Part shown: positions 31,707-44,318 of the stretch, one piece after another
Position numbering within the stretch: position 1 is the stretch's first letter
Layout of the letters: the number at the start of each line of letters is the position of its first letter
DNA from: Brassica napus
Lineage: Eukaryota > Streptophyta > Magnoliopsida > Brassicales > Brassicaceae
Length of the DNA: 64,000 bases
Assembly: GCF_020379485.1 (NCBI RefSeq)
Contig: NC_063452.1
Location: 39,930,208-39,994,207 of the forward strand
Reading direction: 5' to 3'
The notes under the pieces: model-generated
The model's input: only the letters and a program-made list of their open reading frames with translations
What the model was told of the DNA's origin: nothing
Database searches by the model: none
Position numbers and translations under genes: made by a program

Positions 31707-32801
31707 GAGAAATCGCATAAAAACCCTTGAAACAGCATTACTTGCACTTAAACTTTAAAATTATTTAACTATTCAGTTACAAAAAAAGTTATTTAACCTG
31801 CATATTAAACCATCAAACTAATTTTGTATCGTAAGAAACCTTCAACCTGATTTACTTAATCATCAAGTCAAAAATATGATTGGTTTACCGGTAATTAAGG
31901 TAACTAACAATAAATAAGAAAAAATTTAATAAAAACTAAAAAGACTAAATAAAAAGTCAATTTTTTTTTAAATAATAATTTTTTCTTAAAAATGAAAAGT
32001 TTTTCCTAATTTTTAGTTTTTATTTTATTTTATGGAACATACATATCAATATTCATGAATCATCACTTTCATTCCACTTCCAGTACTTATTTTACTCGGA
32101 GCTCGACTTCTACACAAAAATTAAATTTTAAATAAGAATTTTTAATTCAAATAAAAACTCTTAAAACTTTATGAATTTTTTTTTTTGAACATATCGCCAT
32201 TAACAACAATACTTTTTGTTATATCACCACTAATATTAACATCTTTTGTCATATTGCCGATGATGATGGCAGCTTCTGACATATTGACAGTATTGGTTTC
32301 TGACGCCACATCATTGGTGATACGCTGAAAAGTGTTATTAAAATGATATGTCCAAAATTATATCATTTGTGGCAATATATCTATAACCGTCACCATTAAT
32401 TATCATCAATATATCATAAACCGTTACCGTGAACGATATCATCGATTTTTAAGATATATATTTTTCGAAAAACCTAGAGCTTTTATTTTATTTTATTTTT
32501 AAAAAGAGAAAATTTAACTTATTAAAAAATATTTTGATTTTTTGTAAGCTAAATTTAATTTAGTTTTTTTATTTTTATTTATTGTTATTTTCTTTTATTA
32601 ATTAAATAACTAAAACTATTATTTAAAAAACCCTTGTTTACAAGTGACTTATTCCATTTTTCTACTCGGTAAAAAAGTAAGCCAAATTGAAAATGTATAA
32701 TGATACAAAAGCCAATTTGATGGTTTAATATGCTAACCAAATAATTTTGTGGTTTAAAATGTAAATGAATACCATTTTAAAAGTTTTTATGCGATGTTCT
32801 C
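31707..32801. mobile_element. Long-TIR DNA transposon derivative, MULE-like
   Basis: The left end GAGAAATCGCATAAAAAC and the right end, read on the minus strand, GAGAACATCGCATAAAAAC form terminal inverted repeats. The similarity continues inward for about 120 bp, including AAAATTATTT and CATATTAAACCATCAAA in both arms. The 1.1 kb interior is AT-rich and non-coding. Long TIRs suggest a Mutator-like non-autonomous element. The 9-bp flanks are A/T-only and do not match exactly, so the family is uncertain. Confidence 0.65.
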
Positions 32802-32902
32802 AATAAAAATACATTTAAATCGTGTATATCAAACTGAGTTGATTATCTATTCAGCCAAACGAAAAATGTTACTAAATAACAATTATATTTTAATGTTATA
32901 AA

Positions 32903-33261
32903 TGTTGTGAAATAATAGATTTAGAGTTTGAATGTTTCTGTGTTTCATTAATGAATAAATGTTCCCTTTATATAGGAGATTACAAGATAAGTAAAAAGGA
33001 AAGTATCCAAAACCTAAATCAACTAAGATTAGGAAAGACTACTAATACATAATATGGAAAGATTACAAAGAAAAGAAATCCTAATCATACAAAGAAAAGA
33101 AAACACATGTATGTGGCCGTCTCTCTCTCCCCTCAATAGACCGACTATCTCTCCTCTCTCTCCCCTCAATAGACCGACTCTCTCTCCTCTCTCTCTCTAC
33201 TGCGGATGGGCCGGTTTATGGACCGGGCTGGTGATGGACATCCATCAATTGATTTATAACA
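32903..33261 (-). repeat. Copia LTR (3' LTR in element orientation)
   Basis: It begins TGTTGTGAAATAATAG and ends GATTTATAACA on the forward strand. It aligns with the other LTR throughout except for an extra CT-rich block containing repeated CCCCTCAATAGACCGACT. Confidence 0.9.
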
Positions 33262-33384
33262 CTCCCCCTTGGATGCCATAACCATACAGGGATTGTAATA
33301 CGCTTAATGTTGTCTCATTAAAACCTTATCATGAAAAATCCAGTGAGACAAAAACATGATGAAGGAAAAAGAGTACAACACGTA

Positions 33385-36300
33385 CTACTCCCCCTGATGA
33401 GAATCTCTGTGGAGGTCTTTCAGCCCACACATCAGCCCACGCATCCCAATCTGATGCGTGAGCTTCCTGAATGTACAGGTCGAAAGTGCCTTAGTGAATA
33501 AATCGGCCGAGTTATAACTAGACCGTACTTGGATCACTTTGACCTCTCCGGTCTTTTGCAAATCGTGGGTAAAGAAGAACTTAGGCAAAATATGTTTTGT
33601 CTTATCCCCTTTGATATAACCATCTTTGAGCTGAGCAATGCAAGCCGCATTGTCCTCAAAGATAATGGTCGGCTCTTTGCACTCGACCATCCCACAATCT
33701 GATCGGATATGTTGGGTCATCGACCTCAACCAAACGACCTCACGGCTGGCCTCATGAATGGCTAGTATTTCCGAATGATTGGATGATGTGGCCGCGATGG
33801 TCTGTTTCATGGAACGCCATGATATGGCCATACCTCCATGTGTAAAGACATATCCTGTCTATGATCGAGCTTGATGTGGATCTGATAAATATCCAGCATC
33901 AGCAAAGTCAACTAAAGCATCCTTATAATGGTTAGTATAAAACAGACCCAAGTCTTTCGTTCCTTGTAGGTAACGAAGAACATGTTTGATCCCGTGCCTA
34001 AGGGTCAGACATGTGCTGAACCTGGACAGGAGATTCACAGCAAAGGCTATATCAGGCCGTGTATGAGTTGCCAAATACATCAAGGCTCCAATGGCAGTGA
34101 GGTAAGGCATTTCGGGACCAAGGACATCCTCATCGTCCATCTTGGGACGGAATGGGTCAGTGTCCAGGCCGAGTGATCTCACGACCATGTGACTGGTTAG
34201 AGGATGGCAATCGGCCATGTTAAACCTCTTGAGTACTTTTTCTGTGTATGTCTTCTGATGCACAAGGATACCATCACTTATGTACTCAAGCTGTAATCCC
34301 AAACCGAATTTTGTTTTCCCGAGATATTTCATCTCAAATTCTTTCTTAAGGTATTCAACCGTTTGGGAAATCTCACCAGAGGTTCCAAGGATGTTCAAAT
34401 CATCAACATACACAGCTATGATCACGAACCCTTGATTTTCGAATTTCTTTATACATGGACCGATAGAGTCATTTCTATATCCCTCTTTTACAAGGTACTC
34501 ACTGAGTCTATTGTACCACATTCGTCCGAATTGTTTCAGTCCATAAAGAGATTTTTCCAACTTAATACAATGTTGGTCTCGGGAACTCTCTTTGTTTTTC
34601 AATTCTATACCCTCTGAGACTTTCATATAAATGTCATTATCCAGTGGACCATAAAGGTATGCGGTTACAACATCCATTAACCGAAAATTCAGACCCTCTC
34701 TCACGGCCAGACTTATCAAAAATCTGAAGGTCGTAGCATCCACCATAGGGGAGTATGTCTCCTCATAATCTATTCCAGGTCTCTGTAAGAATCCTTGTGC
34801 AACAAGCCGGGCTTTATACCTCATGACTTCACCATTCTCATTTCTCTTCCTCACAAAGACCCATTTGTATCCCACTGGTTTAATGTCATGAGGTGTTCGG
34901 ATTATTGGAACAAACACACCTCTCTTTCTCAGTGATTCTAACTCCACGTTTATGGCTTCTTTCCACTTAAGCCAATCTGATCTTTGCATGCATGCATATA
35001 TAGACGTGGGTTCTTGATCCTCATTATCCATAAGTTCAAGTGCTACTTCATAAGCAAATAAATCATCCATGTCGACATGTTTTCAGTTCCACTGTTTCCC
35101 AGACAAGACATAGTTCATTGAGATCTCATAATTATCTACACCATCAGTACCATGAATCTTGGCGTCCCAAGAATCATTGTTTGGCACATCATGGCCTGCC
35201 ACTTTAGTGGCATCAGGTCAGGCCATGTCTAAAGCCGGGTTGGTCGCGGCCACATCACGGGCTTGATCGGCCGCGGCCGTGTCTGGTGTCTTATTAACCT
35301 TGGTTGCACCTTTCTTTATTTTCCGAGGGTTCTTATCTTTGGAACCGATTGGTCTGCCACGTTTCACACGCTGGCTAGACTCTGTAGCAACTTGATTGTG
35401 TCCCTCTTGAACATCAATTCTTACTGGTGCATTAGCAGCAGGTATGTATGACTTGGTCACACTTTTCGGGTCAGCAAAGGAATCTGGCAATTGATTAGCT
35501 AGCTTTTGTAAATGTATAATCTTTTGAACTTCAAGATCACACACTTGAGTTCGAGGATCTTGCCAAGAAATGGATGTTTGATTCCATGAAATTTCTTTTA
35601 TCATTTTGCTGCTATCTCCCCCTAAGGTCGGATGTTCAGATTCATTAAAATGACAATCCGCATATCTGGCCTTAAACAAATCACCCGTAGTTGGCTCAAG
35701 ATATTTTAAAATTGTGGGGGAATCAAATCCGACATATATCCCCATCCTCCTTTGAGGTCCCATCTTTGTTCTCTGTGGTGGAGCTATAGAAACATAAATG
35801 GCACAGTCGAATGTCTTAAGATGAGATACGTCTGGCTCATGACCCGTAAGTAATTGTAATGGGGAATACTTATGTTCACTTGATGGCCTGATGCGTATGA
35901 GCTCGGCCGCATGCAGGATGGCGTGTCCCCATGCTGAGACCGGAAGCCTCGACCTCATGAGTAATGGTCAGGCTATGAGCTGTATGCGTTTAATAAATGA
36001 CTCGGCCAAGCCGTTTTGTGTATGTACATGTGCCACGAAGTGTTCCACACTTACCCCCATGGACATACAGTAGTCATTAAACGCTTGGGAAGTGAACTCA
36101 CCAGCATTATCAAGACGTATAGTCTTTAATGGAAAATCTGGAAAGTGTGCTCGTAATCGAATTATATGAGCAAGCAACCTGGCAAAGGCCAAGTTCCTGG
36201 TCGACAGGAGACAGACATGCGACCATCTAGTGGACGCATCTATGAGGACCATGAAATATCTAAACGTTCCACAAGGTGAATGTATTGGTCCACAGATGTC

Positions 36301-36984
36301 TCCTTGAATTCTTTCCAGAAAGTTTATAGTCTCTTTAGTGACTTTAACTGGTGATGGCCTAGAAATGAGTTTCCCTTGGGAACAAACAACACAAGATATG
36401 TGCTTAGGGATGACTCGTTTCTCTTTAAGGGAATGGCCGTTTGAGTTCATAATCAGTTTACGCATCATGGATGACCCGGGATGACCCAGCCGGTCGTGCC
36501 AAAAAATGAAGTTATCAATTGCCTCTTTATTAAAAGTGGCATTAGCTTCGATCATACTGACTTTAGTGTGATAAAGACCAGTAGATAGTGCGGGTATGCA
36601 TTCTAAGATTTTCTTATTGCCATGGACGAGTTCAAAGTTTTGAAGAGATTCTTTGTTTCCCTCGCCCTTGGTTTCAATATGAAATCCATTCATTCGAATG
36701 TCTTTAAAGCTTAATAGACTTCTCATAGAGTTGGGTGAATACAAGGCATCTGATATCTCAAGATGTGTACCCATAGGCAACAGGATACTAGCCTGGTTAT
36801 GCCCCTCTATGAGGCTGGCAATACCCGCAATGGTTGAGATGTTGGCATTTTTAAGAGTTAAATTTATGAAGTATCTCTTATCTTTAAGAATCGTGTGGCT
36901 TGAGCCACTGTCCACAACGAGTACATCCTTGTTCTCGTTCATTTCTAAAACAAGATTCAAAAGGATGCAACTTAGAGACTTCAT
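33385..36984 (-). pseudogene. Copia pol: protease, integrase, reverse transcriptase, RNase H (interrupted)
   Basis: In minus-strand order, 36984-35968 holds a protease-like VVDSGSSHTIL, the GAG-pre-integrase HDRLGHPG, and an integrase core with IDASTRW and DNAGEFTS. Then 35958-35218 holds the integrase C-terminal part. The region 35070-33859 is the reverse transcriptase with KWVFVRKRNENG, TYSPMVD, the YVDDLNI active site and a YLATHTRPDIAFAV motif. The region 33831-33385 holds RNase H with EDNAACI and the DLFTKAL tail. These are separated by stops and frameshifts near 35960, 35100-35215 and 33840. All enzymatic motifs look readable, so decay is moderate. Confidence 0.9.
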
Positions 36985-37109
36985 ATATATAAGGAAAGCT
37001 TTTATTTTATTTTATTACATAGGTCTTTAAAACAAGTTTAAAATAAAAGACAACATAGAATTTTAAAAACACCAAAACATAGAAATCAGATTATAATGTC
37101 GAAATCACT

Positions 37110-38136
37110 TCAGTCTTTAAAACAATCCGAAGTTTCATAATCCATAAGATCGTCCTTGTCATGATCGAAGTCTTTTTCATTGTCTTGATAAACCATATGG
37201 GCTTCGGGATTCTTCCCTTTCAAACTCTCTTGATAAAGCTCAACAAGATGCTTTGGAGTTTTACAAGTCTTAGCCCAATGATTGTCCATTCCACATCTAT
37301 GGCATACTGATTTACTTGATTTGGTCGAGTGTTGAGGCTTAAACGAAGATCCACGTCCACGACCATGGCCTCGTCCAAATGAGCCACGATCATGTCCATG
37401 ATCTCGTCCATTCTGATTACCTCTTCCGCGGCCAAAGGAACCTCGGCCACGGCCACGTCTGTATCTACTTCCTCGACCACGGCCATAATAGCCGTTTCCT
37501 TGGACATGGTGGGACTCTTTATCGTCCTCAGTGTTGTGTGCTTCAGGTGGTGCTGCTGAGCCAACAAGTCTCATCTCACTATTTCTCATTAATAACTCAT
37601 TATTCTGCTCAGCAAGCAAGAGACAAGAAATAAGATCAGCATAGGTCTTAAAACCTTTCTCTCTGTACTGTTGTTTGTAACAGCACATTGCTTGTGTGGA
37701 AAGTGGAAAAGGTTTTCTCAAGCATATCTTGATCCGTAATACTTTCACCACACAGTTTCAACTTTGAAACGATCTTAAACATGGCCGAGTTGTACTCGTC
37801 CACGAACTTATAGTCTTTAATTCTTAGATCCCTCCAATCAGACCGAGCCTTTGGTAAGATCACCGTTCTCTGGTGATCATATCTTGATTTCAATTCGTTC
37901 CAAAGCTCTAGTGGATTCTCAATGGTTAGGTATTGATCCTTGAGACTCTCAGCTAGATGGTGATGAATGATCAAGATGGCTCTGTAACGATCTTTCTCAT
38001 TTGAGTTGTTGTCCTCGGTGATACATTCACTGAGACCTTTGGATTTCAATATGATCTTGGTATCAACCGCCCACTGAAGGTAATTGTCTCCAGAGACATT
38101 TAGGGCAGCAAAATCCAAGTTATTGATTTTCGTCAT
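37110..38136 (-). pseudogene. Copia gag with zinc knuckle (frameshifted)
   Basis: The first part (38136-37648) begins MTKINNLDFAALNVSGDNY and has the plant Copia gag UBN2 signature. A frameshift near 37650-37750 shifts the frame into 37110. There an RGRGRG-rich segment precedes a CHRCGMDNHWAKTC zinc knuckle. The Gly/Arg-rich part comes from repeated GGCCG-type codons and is probably an RNA-binding region. Confidence 0.88.
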
Positions 38137-39377
38137 CTGAAATCATAGATAATATAGGTCCTTTTAGAAATAGGGTTTTTAGTTTTTTAAAAACATTCAA
38201 GTAAAACCTAATGGCCAAAGTATATGCCTTACGGCCAAGTAGAAGCCACACGGCCAAGTAAAAGCCACACGGTCAAGAAAGAGAAGCCACAAGGCCAAGA
38301 TTCAATTTAGGGTTAATGCATATAGTTTTACATGTAATTGCAATCCTAAGATGGTTGGTTTCTATCAGTTCATGATTCAATCAAACAATCAAACAAACCA
38401 ATCAGCCAAGTAATAGAACAAGCCACACGGCTATTTAGTTCAATTCAACATCATCCCTAGAATTAGATATAAGTTCAATTGCAATCGATCAGTAGTGATC
38501 AGGTTTGGATATGGATGCAACAAGGCCACACGGCCACATATGATGATCTAGAACAATTTAACCTAGAATGTATTAAGGCCACACTGCCACAATCTAATTC
38601 GATTTCAAAGTGATAAAAACTAGATCATTAGGGTTTTAACCAAGTCAAGCAATTCAGATTCAGGTTTAAACAATCCTAATCAATATTTTCTAGGTGATCA
38701 AACAAACAATTAAATTTCAAATCAAAATTAAAAATCGATTTTCTAATTTAGGGTTTTGGGGATTTCGAAACTTTGATCTTTGATCAAAAGGATTTGATTT
38801 GAGATTCAAAACCTTTAAGGTTATGATTTTAATTGATCAATGGATCAATCTCGATTTAGGGTTTAGGGGATCAGACTTATTCGAGCTCTGATTTACTCTT
38901 TTAGGGTTTGATCTATTGTCCTAGGGTTTTATCTTTAGAGATTAGTTTTTAGAGTTTCAATCTTTACAAACAATCCAAATTCAATTCTCATGTTCTTAGA
39001 ATTAGGGGTACCTTTTGTTTGCAGATTGTAGAAACCAGACCACCAAGAGAACCTCGAACGGACGCGAGCTGGAACGAGCTGGAGTTGAAGTCGCGCGAGC
39101 TTATCGCTGTCGGGTCGCGAGCTGGCTGATCGGGGAACGCGAGCTGTAGCTGTCCGGGATGCAAGCTGAGAATGGATGGAGCTGAGACTGTGTTCGTCTA
39201 GTATTAGAAACACCTTAGGGCTCGGGCTGATCGGATGAACACTAGCTGGAACGCTTGCAAGAACAAATTAGGGTTCGTAGGGTTAGGGTTCAAGGTCGCC
39301 GGCTAGGTTTTAGGTTTAGGAGTTTTTCGATTAGGTTTTTAGGCTCATGGTGTTTAGGGACTATCTTGCTGATAACG

Positions 39378-39689
39378 TGTCGTGAAACAATAGATTTAGA
39401 GCTGAATGTTTCTGTGTTTCATTAATGAATAAGTGTTCCCTTTATATAGGGGATTACAAGATAAGTATAAAGGAAAGTATCCAAAACCTAAACCAACTAG
39501 GATTAGGAAAGACTACTAATACATAATATGAAAAGATTACAAAGAAAGGAAATCCTAATCATACAAGGAAAAGGAAACACGTGTATGTGGCCGCCTCTCT
39601 CTCTCTTCAATAGGCCGACTCTCTCTCCTGCGGATGGGCCGGTTTATGGACCGGACCGGTTATGGACATCCATCAATTGATTTATAACA
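39378..39689 (-). repeat. Copia LTR (5' LTR in element orientation)
   Basis: It begins TGTCGTGAAACAATAG and ends GATTTATAACA on the forward strand. The TTTATATAGG stretch near 39441 is shared with the other LTR. Confidence 0.9.
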
Positions 39690-39694
39690 ATAAA

Positions 39695-40406
39695 ATTATT
39701 AGTGAACAAATAGAGAATTGATGGGACAGAAGAACAACATTTCACGTTACGAATGATCAAATGTTTGCAGTATATTTTACCAAAAAAAAAAAATGTTTGC
39801 AGTATATATATTTGTACTGTCGATGGTTGTAGTGGTACAAATGGTATACATTAGAGGAAGAAGTACGAAATAACATGAAGAAAGGAAAAAAGGAAAAAAA
39901 TAATCATTTGTTTTCAGTAACTATATGAGAATGTCACATAAATAACTACGAACTTAGAATAATTTAAAAAAAAAAAAAAAAAAAAAACTTAGAATAATTT
40001 AATATTTTGATAAACATAACTTTTTTGTTAGATATACAAAATTGTCGAGAAAACTATTCAGTGGACTGAAGTACTTGATTTTTTTTACTCATTTGACTTT
40101 TTGAACACATTATTTTATAGTTTAGAAACATTTTTACGGAAAGTACAAGAAATAATATCTGAAAATAAAAGAATATAAAATAATAACGAAATATAAAGTG
40201 AATATTAAAACTTTAGAAATCCTAGACAAAATATGGTTCAGAAAATAGAAAATAGAAAATAGAAAATAGTATACCAGTTGAATAAAATATTAATGATGAT
40301 AATTGTGGGTGTGGTGACTTCTACCTGGAGCAACAAAATGCCATTATTCAAAGCTTAAACAAAAACGGCATTTAGCAAACATGAAAACAAAAAACGGCCA
40401 TTGAAC
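39695..40406. other. AT-rich intergenic DNA
   Basis: Long poly-A tracts (for example 39966-39986) and four AGAAAATAGAAAATAG-like units at about 40239-40268 are present. No gene or transposon end is recognised. Confidence 0.5.
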
Positions 40407-41880
40407 TATGACATTTTCATATGCTTTTCTAAATTGTATTTAAATCTAGTATTAAGGATTTGACCAAAAAAGAAACTGTATTAAGGAATACAATGAATAA
40501 ATTGAACAAATCAGAACTTTTTGTTGTTGGAAGATAGTGGTTGATATAGCCTTCCGTACAAACTCCACTTCAGCGAGTTGTACTTGTACCAGAATGTATT
40601 TACTGTATTTACTTTTACGTTTGCCAACGAGGCAACGAGTTTTAAAAATTAATCCAAAAGCGAGGCTGCGAATGGAACACGTACTCTGCGCAATTTCATT
40701 TATTAAAAAAATAAAATTAAACTAATACAACAAACAAAACAATGATCATCCTGTTAAAGAAGTTTAAAACCTAGGCGAAAGGCGGCTGCAATGGCGATCT
40801 AGATCATGATCTTCTTCGAGATCGTGATCTTCACATAATATCTCGTTCTTTGGCGTGAGATTACCAGGAGCGTGCTGCTTTGTTCGTTGCTGCTATCCTT
40901 TCTCTCTCGAGACCGCGTATTGATCGTGATCTCTACTCCTTTTGAGATCGTGATCCTCACGTAATCGCCTCCTTCTTGATCGTTTTCTTTGCTTTCCGCA
41001 CGGCGATCCTCATTGCACGGCGTTCGGCTTTGCTTTGATCGTTGGTGTTACGGTAATCCTTGTAATCGACTCGATCATCTCTCGCGTGATCTACAAGGCA
41101 ACGTCTATGTTTTGCTAACTGAGGATGAATCGTCCACGTTCTGCTCATATGACATTTTCATATGCTTTTCTAAATTGTATTTAAATCTAGTATTAAGGAT
41201 TTGACCAAAAAAGAAACGGTATTATGGAATACAATGAATAAATTGAACAAATCAGAACTTTTTGTTGTTGGAAGATAGTGGTTGATATAGCCTTCCGTAT
41301 AAACTCCACTTCAGCGAGTTGTACTTGTACCAGAATGTATTTACTTTTACGTTTGCCAACGAGGCAACGAGTTTTAAAAATTAATCCAGAAGCGAGGCTG
41401 CGAATGGAACACGTACTCTGCGCGATTTCGTTTATTAAAAAAATAAAATTAAACTAATACAACAAACAAAACAATGATTATCCTGTTAAGAAAGTTTAAA
41501 ACCCAAGGTGAAAGGCGGCTGCAATGGCGATCTAGATCATGATCTTCTTCGAGATCGTGATCTTCAAATAATCTCTCGTTCTTTGGCGTGAGATTACCAG
41601 GAGCGTTCTGCTTTGTTCATTGCTGCTATCCTTTCTCTCTCGAGACCGCGTATTGATCGTGATCTCTACTCCTTCTGAGATCGTGATCCTCACGTAATCG
41701 CCTCCTTCTTGATCGTTTTCTTTGCTTCCCGCACGGCGATCCTCATAGCAAGGCGTTCGGATTTGCTTTGATCGTTGGTGTTACGGCGATCCTTGTAATC
41801 GACTTGATCATCTCTCGCGTGATCTACAAGGCAACATCTCTGTTTCGCTAACAGAGGATGAATCATCCACGTTCTGCTCA
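40407..41880. repeat. Direct tandem duplication (741 + 733 bp) spanning a LINE insertion junction
   Basis: Unit 1 (40407-41147) and unit 2 (41148-41880) match closely along their full lengths. Each contains about 345 bp of host flank and about 395 bp of LINE 5' sequence. TATG occurs at 40407, 41148 and 41881, so the breakpoints share 4 bp of microhomology. Because both units include the host/LINE junction, the duplication happened after the LINE inserted. Confidence 0.9.
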
Positions 41881-41881
41881 T

Positions 41882-43444
41882 ATGGCGGATGTGAAAGGGA
41901 AATGGATATGTTACGAGGATGACGACAAGCCCATTAAATTAACATATCAAGGAGACTCTCCCACCATTTGCGATTACCGGCTTTCTCTAATCGGAAAGGT
42001 CCTGAACCCTAAGAAACAATATGTGGTGAAGCTCATTCAGACCATGCCGGCGCAGTGGGAGATGCAGGACAAGATCACTGCTAATGATCTTGGTAATGGC
42101 AAGTTCCTTCTGAACTTTGCGACGGAAGAGGATCTACAATCTGTTCTTAGGCAAGGTCCTTTCCACTATAGCTTTTGCATGTTTGTGCTCGTTCGTTGGG
42201 AGCCGGTGGTTCACGATGACTACCCTTGGATCATCCCGTTCTGGGTCGAGATCACGGGAATCCCTCTACACCTCTGGACGATAGGAAACCTCAAAAACAT
42301 TGGCAAAAGACTAGGCCATATTGATACGGTGGAGCAGTTGGCAGGGCGTATGCTTATTGATGTTGATACTAGGAGGCCTCTCACATTCAAGAGGAAGATT
42401 GCATCGCCAGAAGGTGATGAAGGTTGGATCCAGATCCATTATGAAAAGATTTTTAAGTATGGTAAAACATGTGGAATGGTTACTCATGAGTTGGCTCTTT
42501 GCCCAACGAAGGAAACAACACTGGCCATTCAAGGAGCGCAATCTGATGTCTTCTCCAGGGTCCAGCTCCCGGCAAATGATGTATCTCGACAGTCCTTGCT
42601 GCGAGATAAAGAGACAGAGAATAGATATGGAAGAGATGGCTATGGAAGAGATGGCTATGGTAGGAGAGATCACCGTAGTCGATCGCCTTTGAGGGAGCGT
42701 AGGGCCGATGGCGGCTTTATGAATGATGCTAGGGCCGCTTACTCTCGCCGTGATGGTAAGGGGGATAGGAAAGCGTGGAAATAATGAGGCAAGGAAAGGA
42801 AGCTCACCTCAGAATACACACGCCAGAGCTCGCGTTATGCGCCTTATGGGAAGCAGAGGCCGACGACATGTAGGGTGAAGGAAAGATCGATGTCACGTGA
42901 GGTGTATAAGGAGGAAACGATTGCATCTCGTGCTTATGGAACGCATATACGGTCTACTGGCGAATCATCTGTGCATCAACCCGCTGATGAAATAGCCCAC
43001 GATCTCCATAAGAGCAGTGGGAAGAGGATTGCAAGTCAAATTATGATGCCGGCTAGGCATGAGAATGATGACAATGTCACAAAACGTCCTAGAGTGTCTC
43101 CTCGTTTGTTGACTTTCTCTCCTACGGAGAAAGCATTGCCGGCTGATGCTCAGTTTATTGGAGCTCTAAATGGCATGGAAATTGGTGATACAATCAACAC
43201 AGATGTGGAGCTACACGACCCGGTGATGGTTGTGGAAACTCAAGACGATGACCTACTGGGGGAGGATTTGATGGATATGGAGGCAGAAACTGAGGGTAAT
43301 GTGCAAGAGGTTGAGCGGGAGGGAGATGTAAGTGCACTGGTAAAGCCGAGAACCTCATCTTCTTATAAGAGTGTTGGGAGGTCTGGATTCCCTTTGGGAT
43401 TACATAATAAGAAGGCGGGTTTCCTTCGTCCAGGATCTCCGTAG
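41882..43444 (+). pseudogene. LINE ORF1: DUF4283/zinc-knuckle nucleic-acid-binding protein (split)
   Basis: The ATG at 41882 opens MADVKGKWICYEDD, the DUF4283 domain found in plant LINE ORF1 proteins, continuing with FWVEITGIPLHLW. The knuckle region reads KIFKYGKTCGM, where Arabidopsis-type copies normally have CxxCG with His and Cys further on, so one Cys (in YEKIFKYGKTC) looks replaced. The frame stops at 42784 after an RDGYGRDGYGR repeat. It resumes in another frame at 42875-43444 with an acidic segment and NKKAGFLRPGSP. ORF1 proteins bind the element's RNA. Confidence 0.85.
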
Positions 43445-43577
43445 GCGCGTCGTTCGTCTTCAAGGGACAAAGTTCATTAAAAAAAAACAACGTTCACGGC
43501 CGAGTAAGAGTTTGAGAGGCAGCACACGTAAGGGGAATGGTTTGGGGGGGGTCCAAAAACTCCTCCGGAAAGTATCC

Positions 43578-44318
43578 ATGAAGACAATCAGTTGGAACTG
43601 TAGAGGGATAGGGAACGACCTCACAGTTCGATGCCTTACGGAGATGTGTCAGAAGCATCGACCAAGACTTGTGTTCCTTTCTGAGATGAGGAACAGAAGG
43701 CTGCTGTTGCAAAACATTCAAGCCGACTTAGGTTTTGATCATTTGTTTACCGTTGAGCCACTTGGACTCAGCGAAGGTTTAGCTTTATTTTTTATGGATG
43801 AATTTCAAGTTAATGTTTTATTTTCGAATAACCGTTTGATTGACATTGAGTCATTCATTGATGGAATAAAAGTCTATATGACGTTTGTTTATGGTGATCC
43901 TGTATTAGAAAGACGAGATCAAGTTTGGGAACGTCTTACGCATTTCTCAACAACAAGAAATGGACTTTGGTTCATGATAGGAAACTTTAATGAAATTACG
44001 GGTCATAATGAAAAAGAAGGTGGGAGACAACGTCCTGATAGTTCTTTCCTACCATTTAAGCAGATGCTTAATGATTGTGGTATGCTAGAGTTTCCTTTCA
44101 CGGGGAACATGCTATCATGGGTAGGAAAGAGAGCAAGAGGCACAACTGTCAGATGTCGCTTGGACAGAGCAGTAGGAAATGCGGATTGGCATGAGAAATT
44201 TCCTCATTCTACTGTGAAGTATATGAGGTTATGGGGATCAGATCATCGTCCGATCCTTGCAGACATACTCACAAAGCCAACGAGAAGATTGAAAAAATTC
44301 ATGTTTGACAAAAGATAG
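43578..44318 (+). pseudogene. LINE ORF2 N-terminal part: APE-type endonuclease, catalytic motif altered
   Basis: It starts MKTISWNCRGIGN and keeps FLSEMRN and GSDHRPIL, the first and last endonuclease motifs. The usual GDFNE motif reads GNFNEI, an Asp-to-Asn change at a position considered catalytic in the family. A stop at 44316-44318 cuts it from the reverse transcriptase part. The enzyme would nick target DNA to prime reverse transcription. Confidence 0.85.

Larger units (their letters stand above)
32898..39694 (-). mobile_element. Ty1/Copia LTR retrotransposon, decayed
   Basis: LTRs lie at 32903-33261 and 39378-39689 with the exact target duplication ATAAA at 32898-32902 and 39690-39694. 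Coding runs on the minus strand in the order gag, protease, integrase, RT, RNase H, which is the Copia order. On the minus strand a primer-binding-like CGTTATCAGCAAGATAG follows the 5' LTR, and a purine tract AAGGGGGAG precedes the 3' LTR. Several frameshifts and stops divide the polyprotein, so it is not autonomous. The left LTR is longer because of a duplicated CT-rich segment near 33115-33215. Confidence 0.93.
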
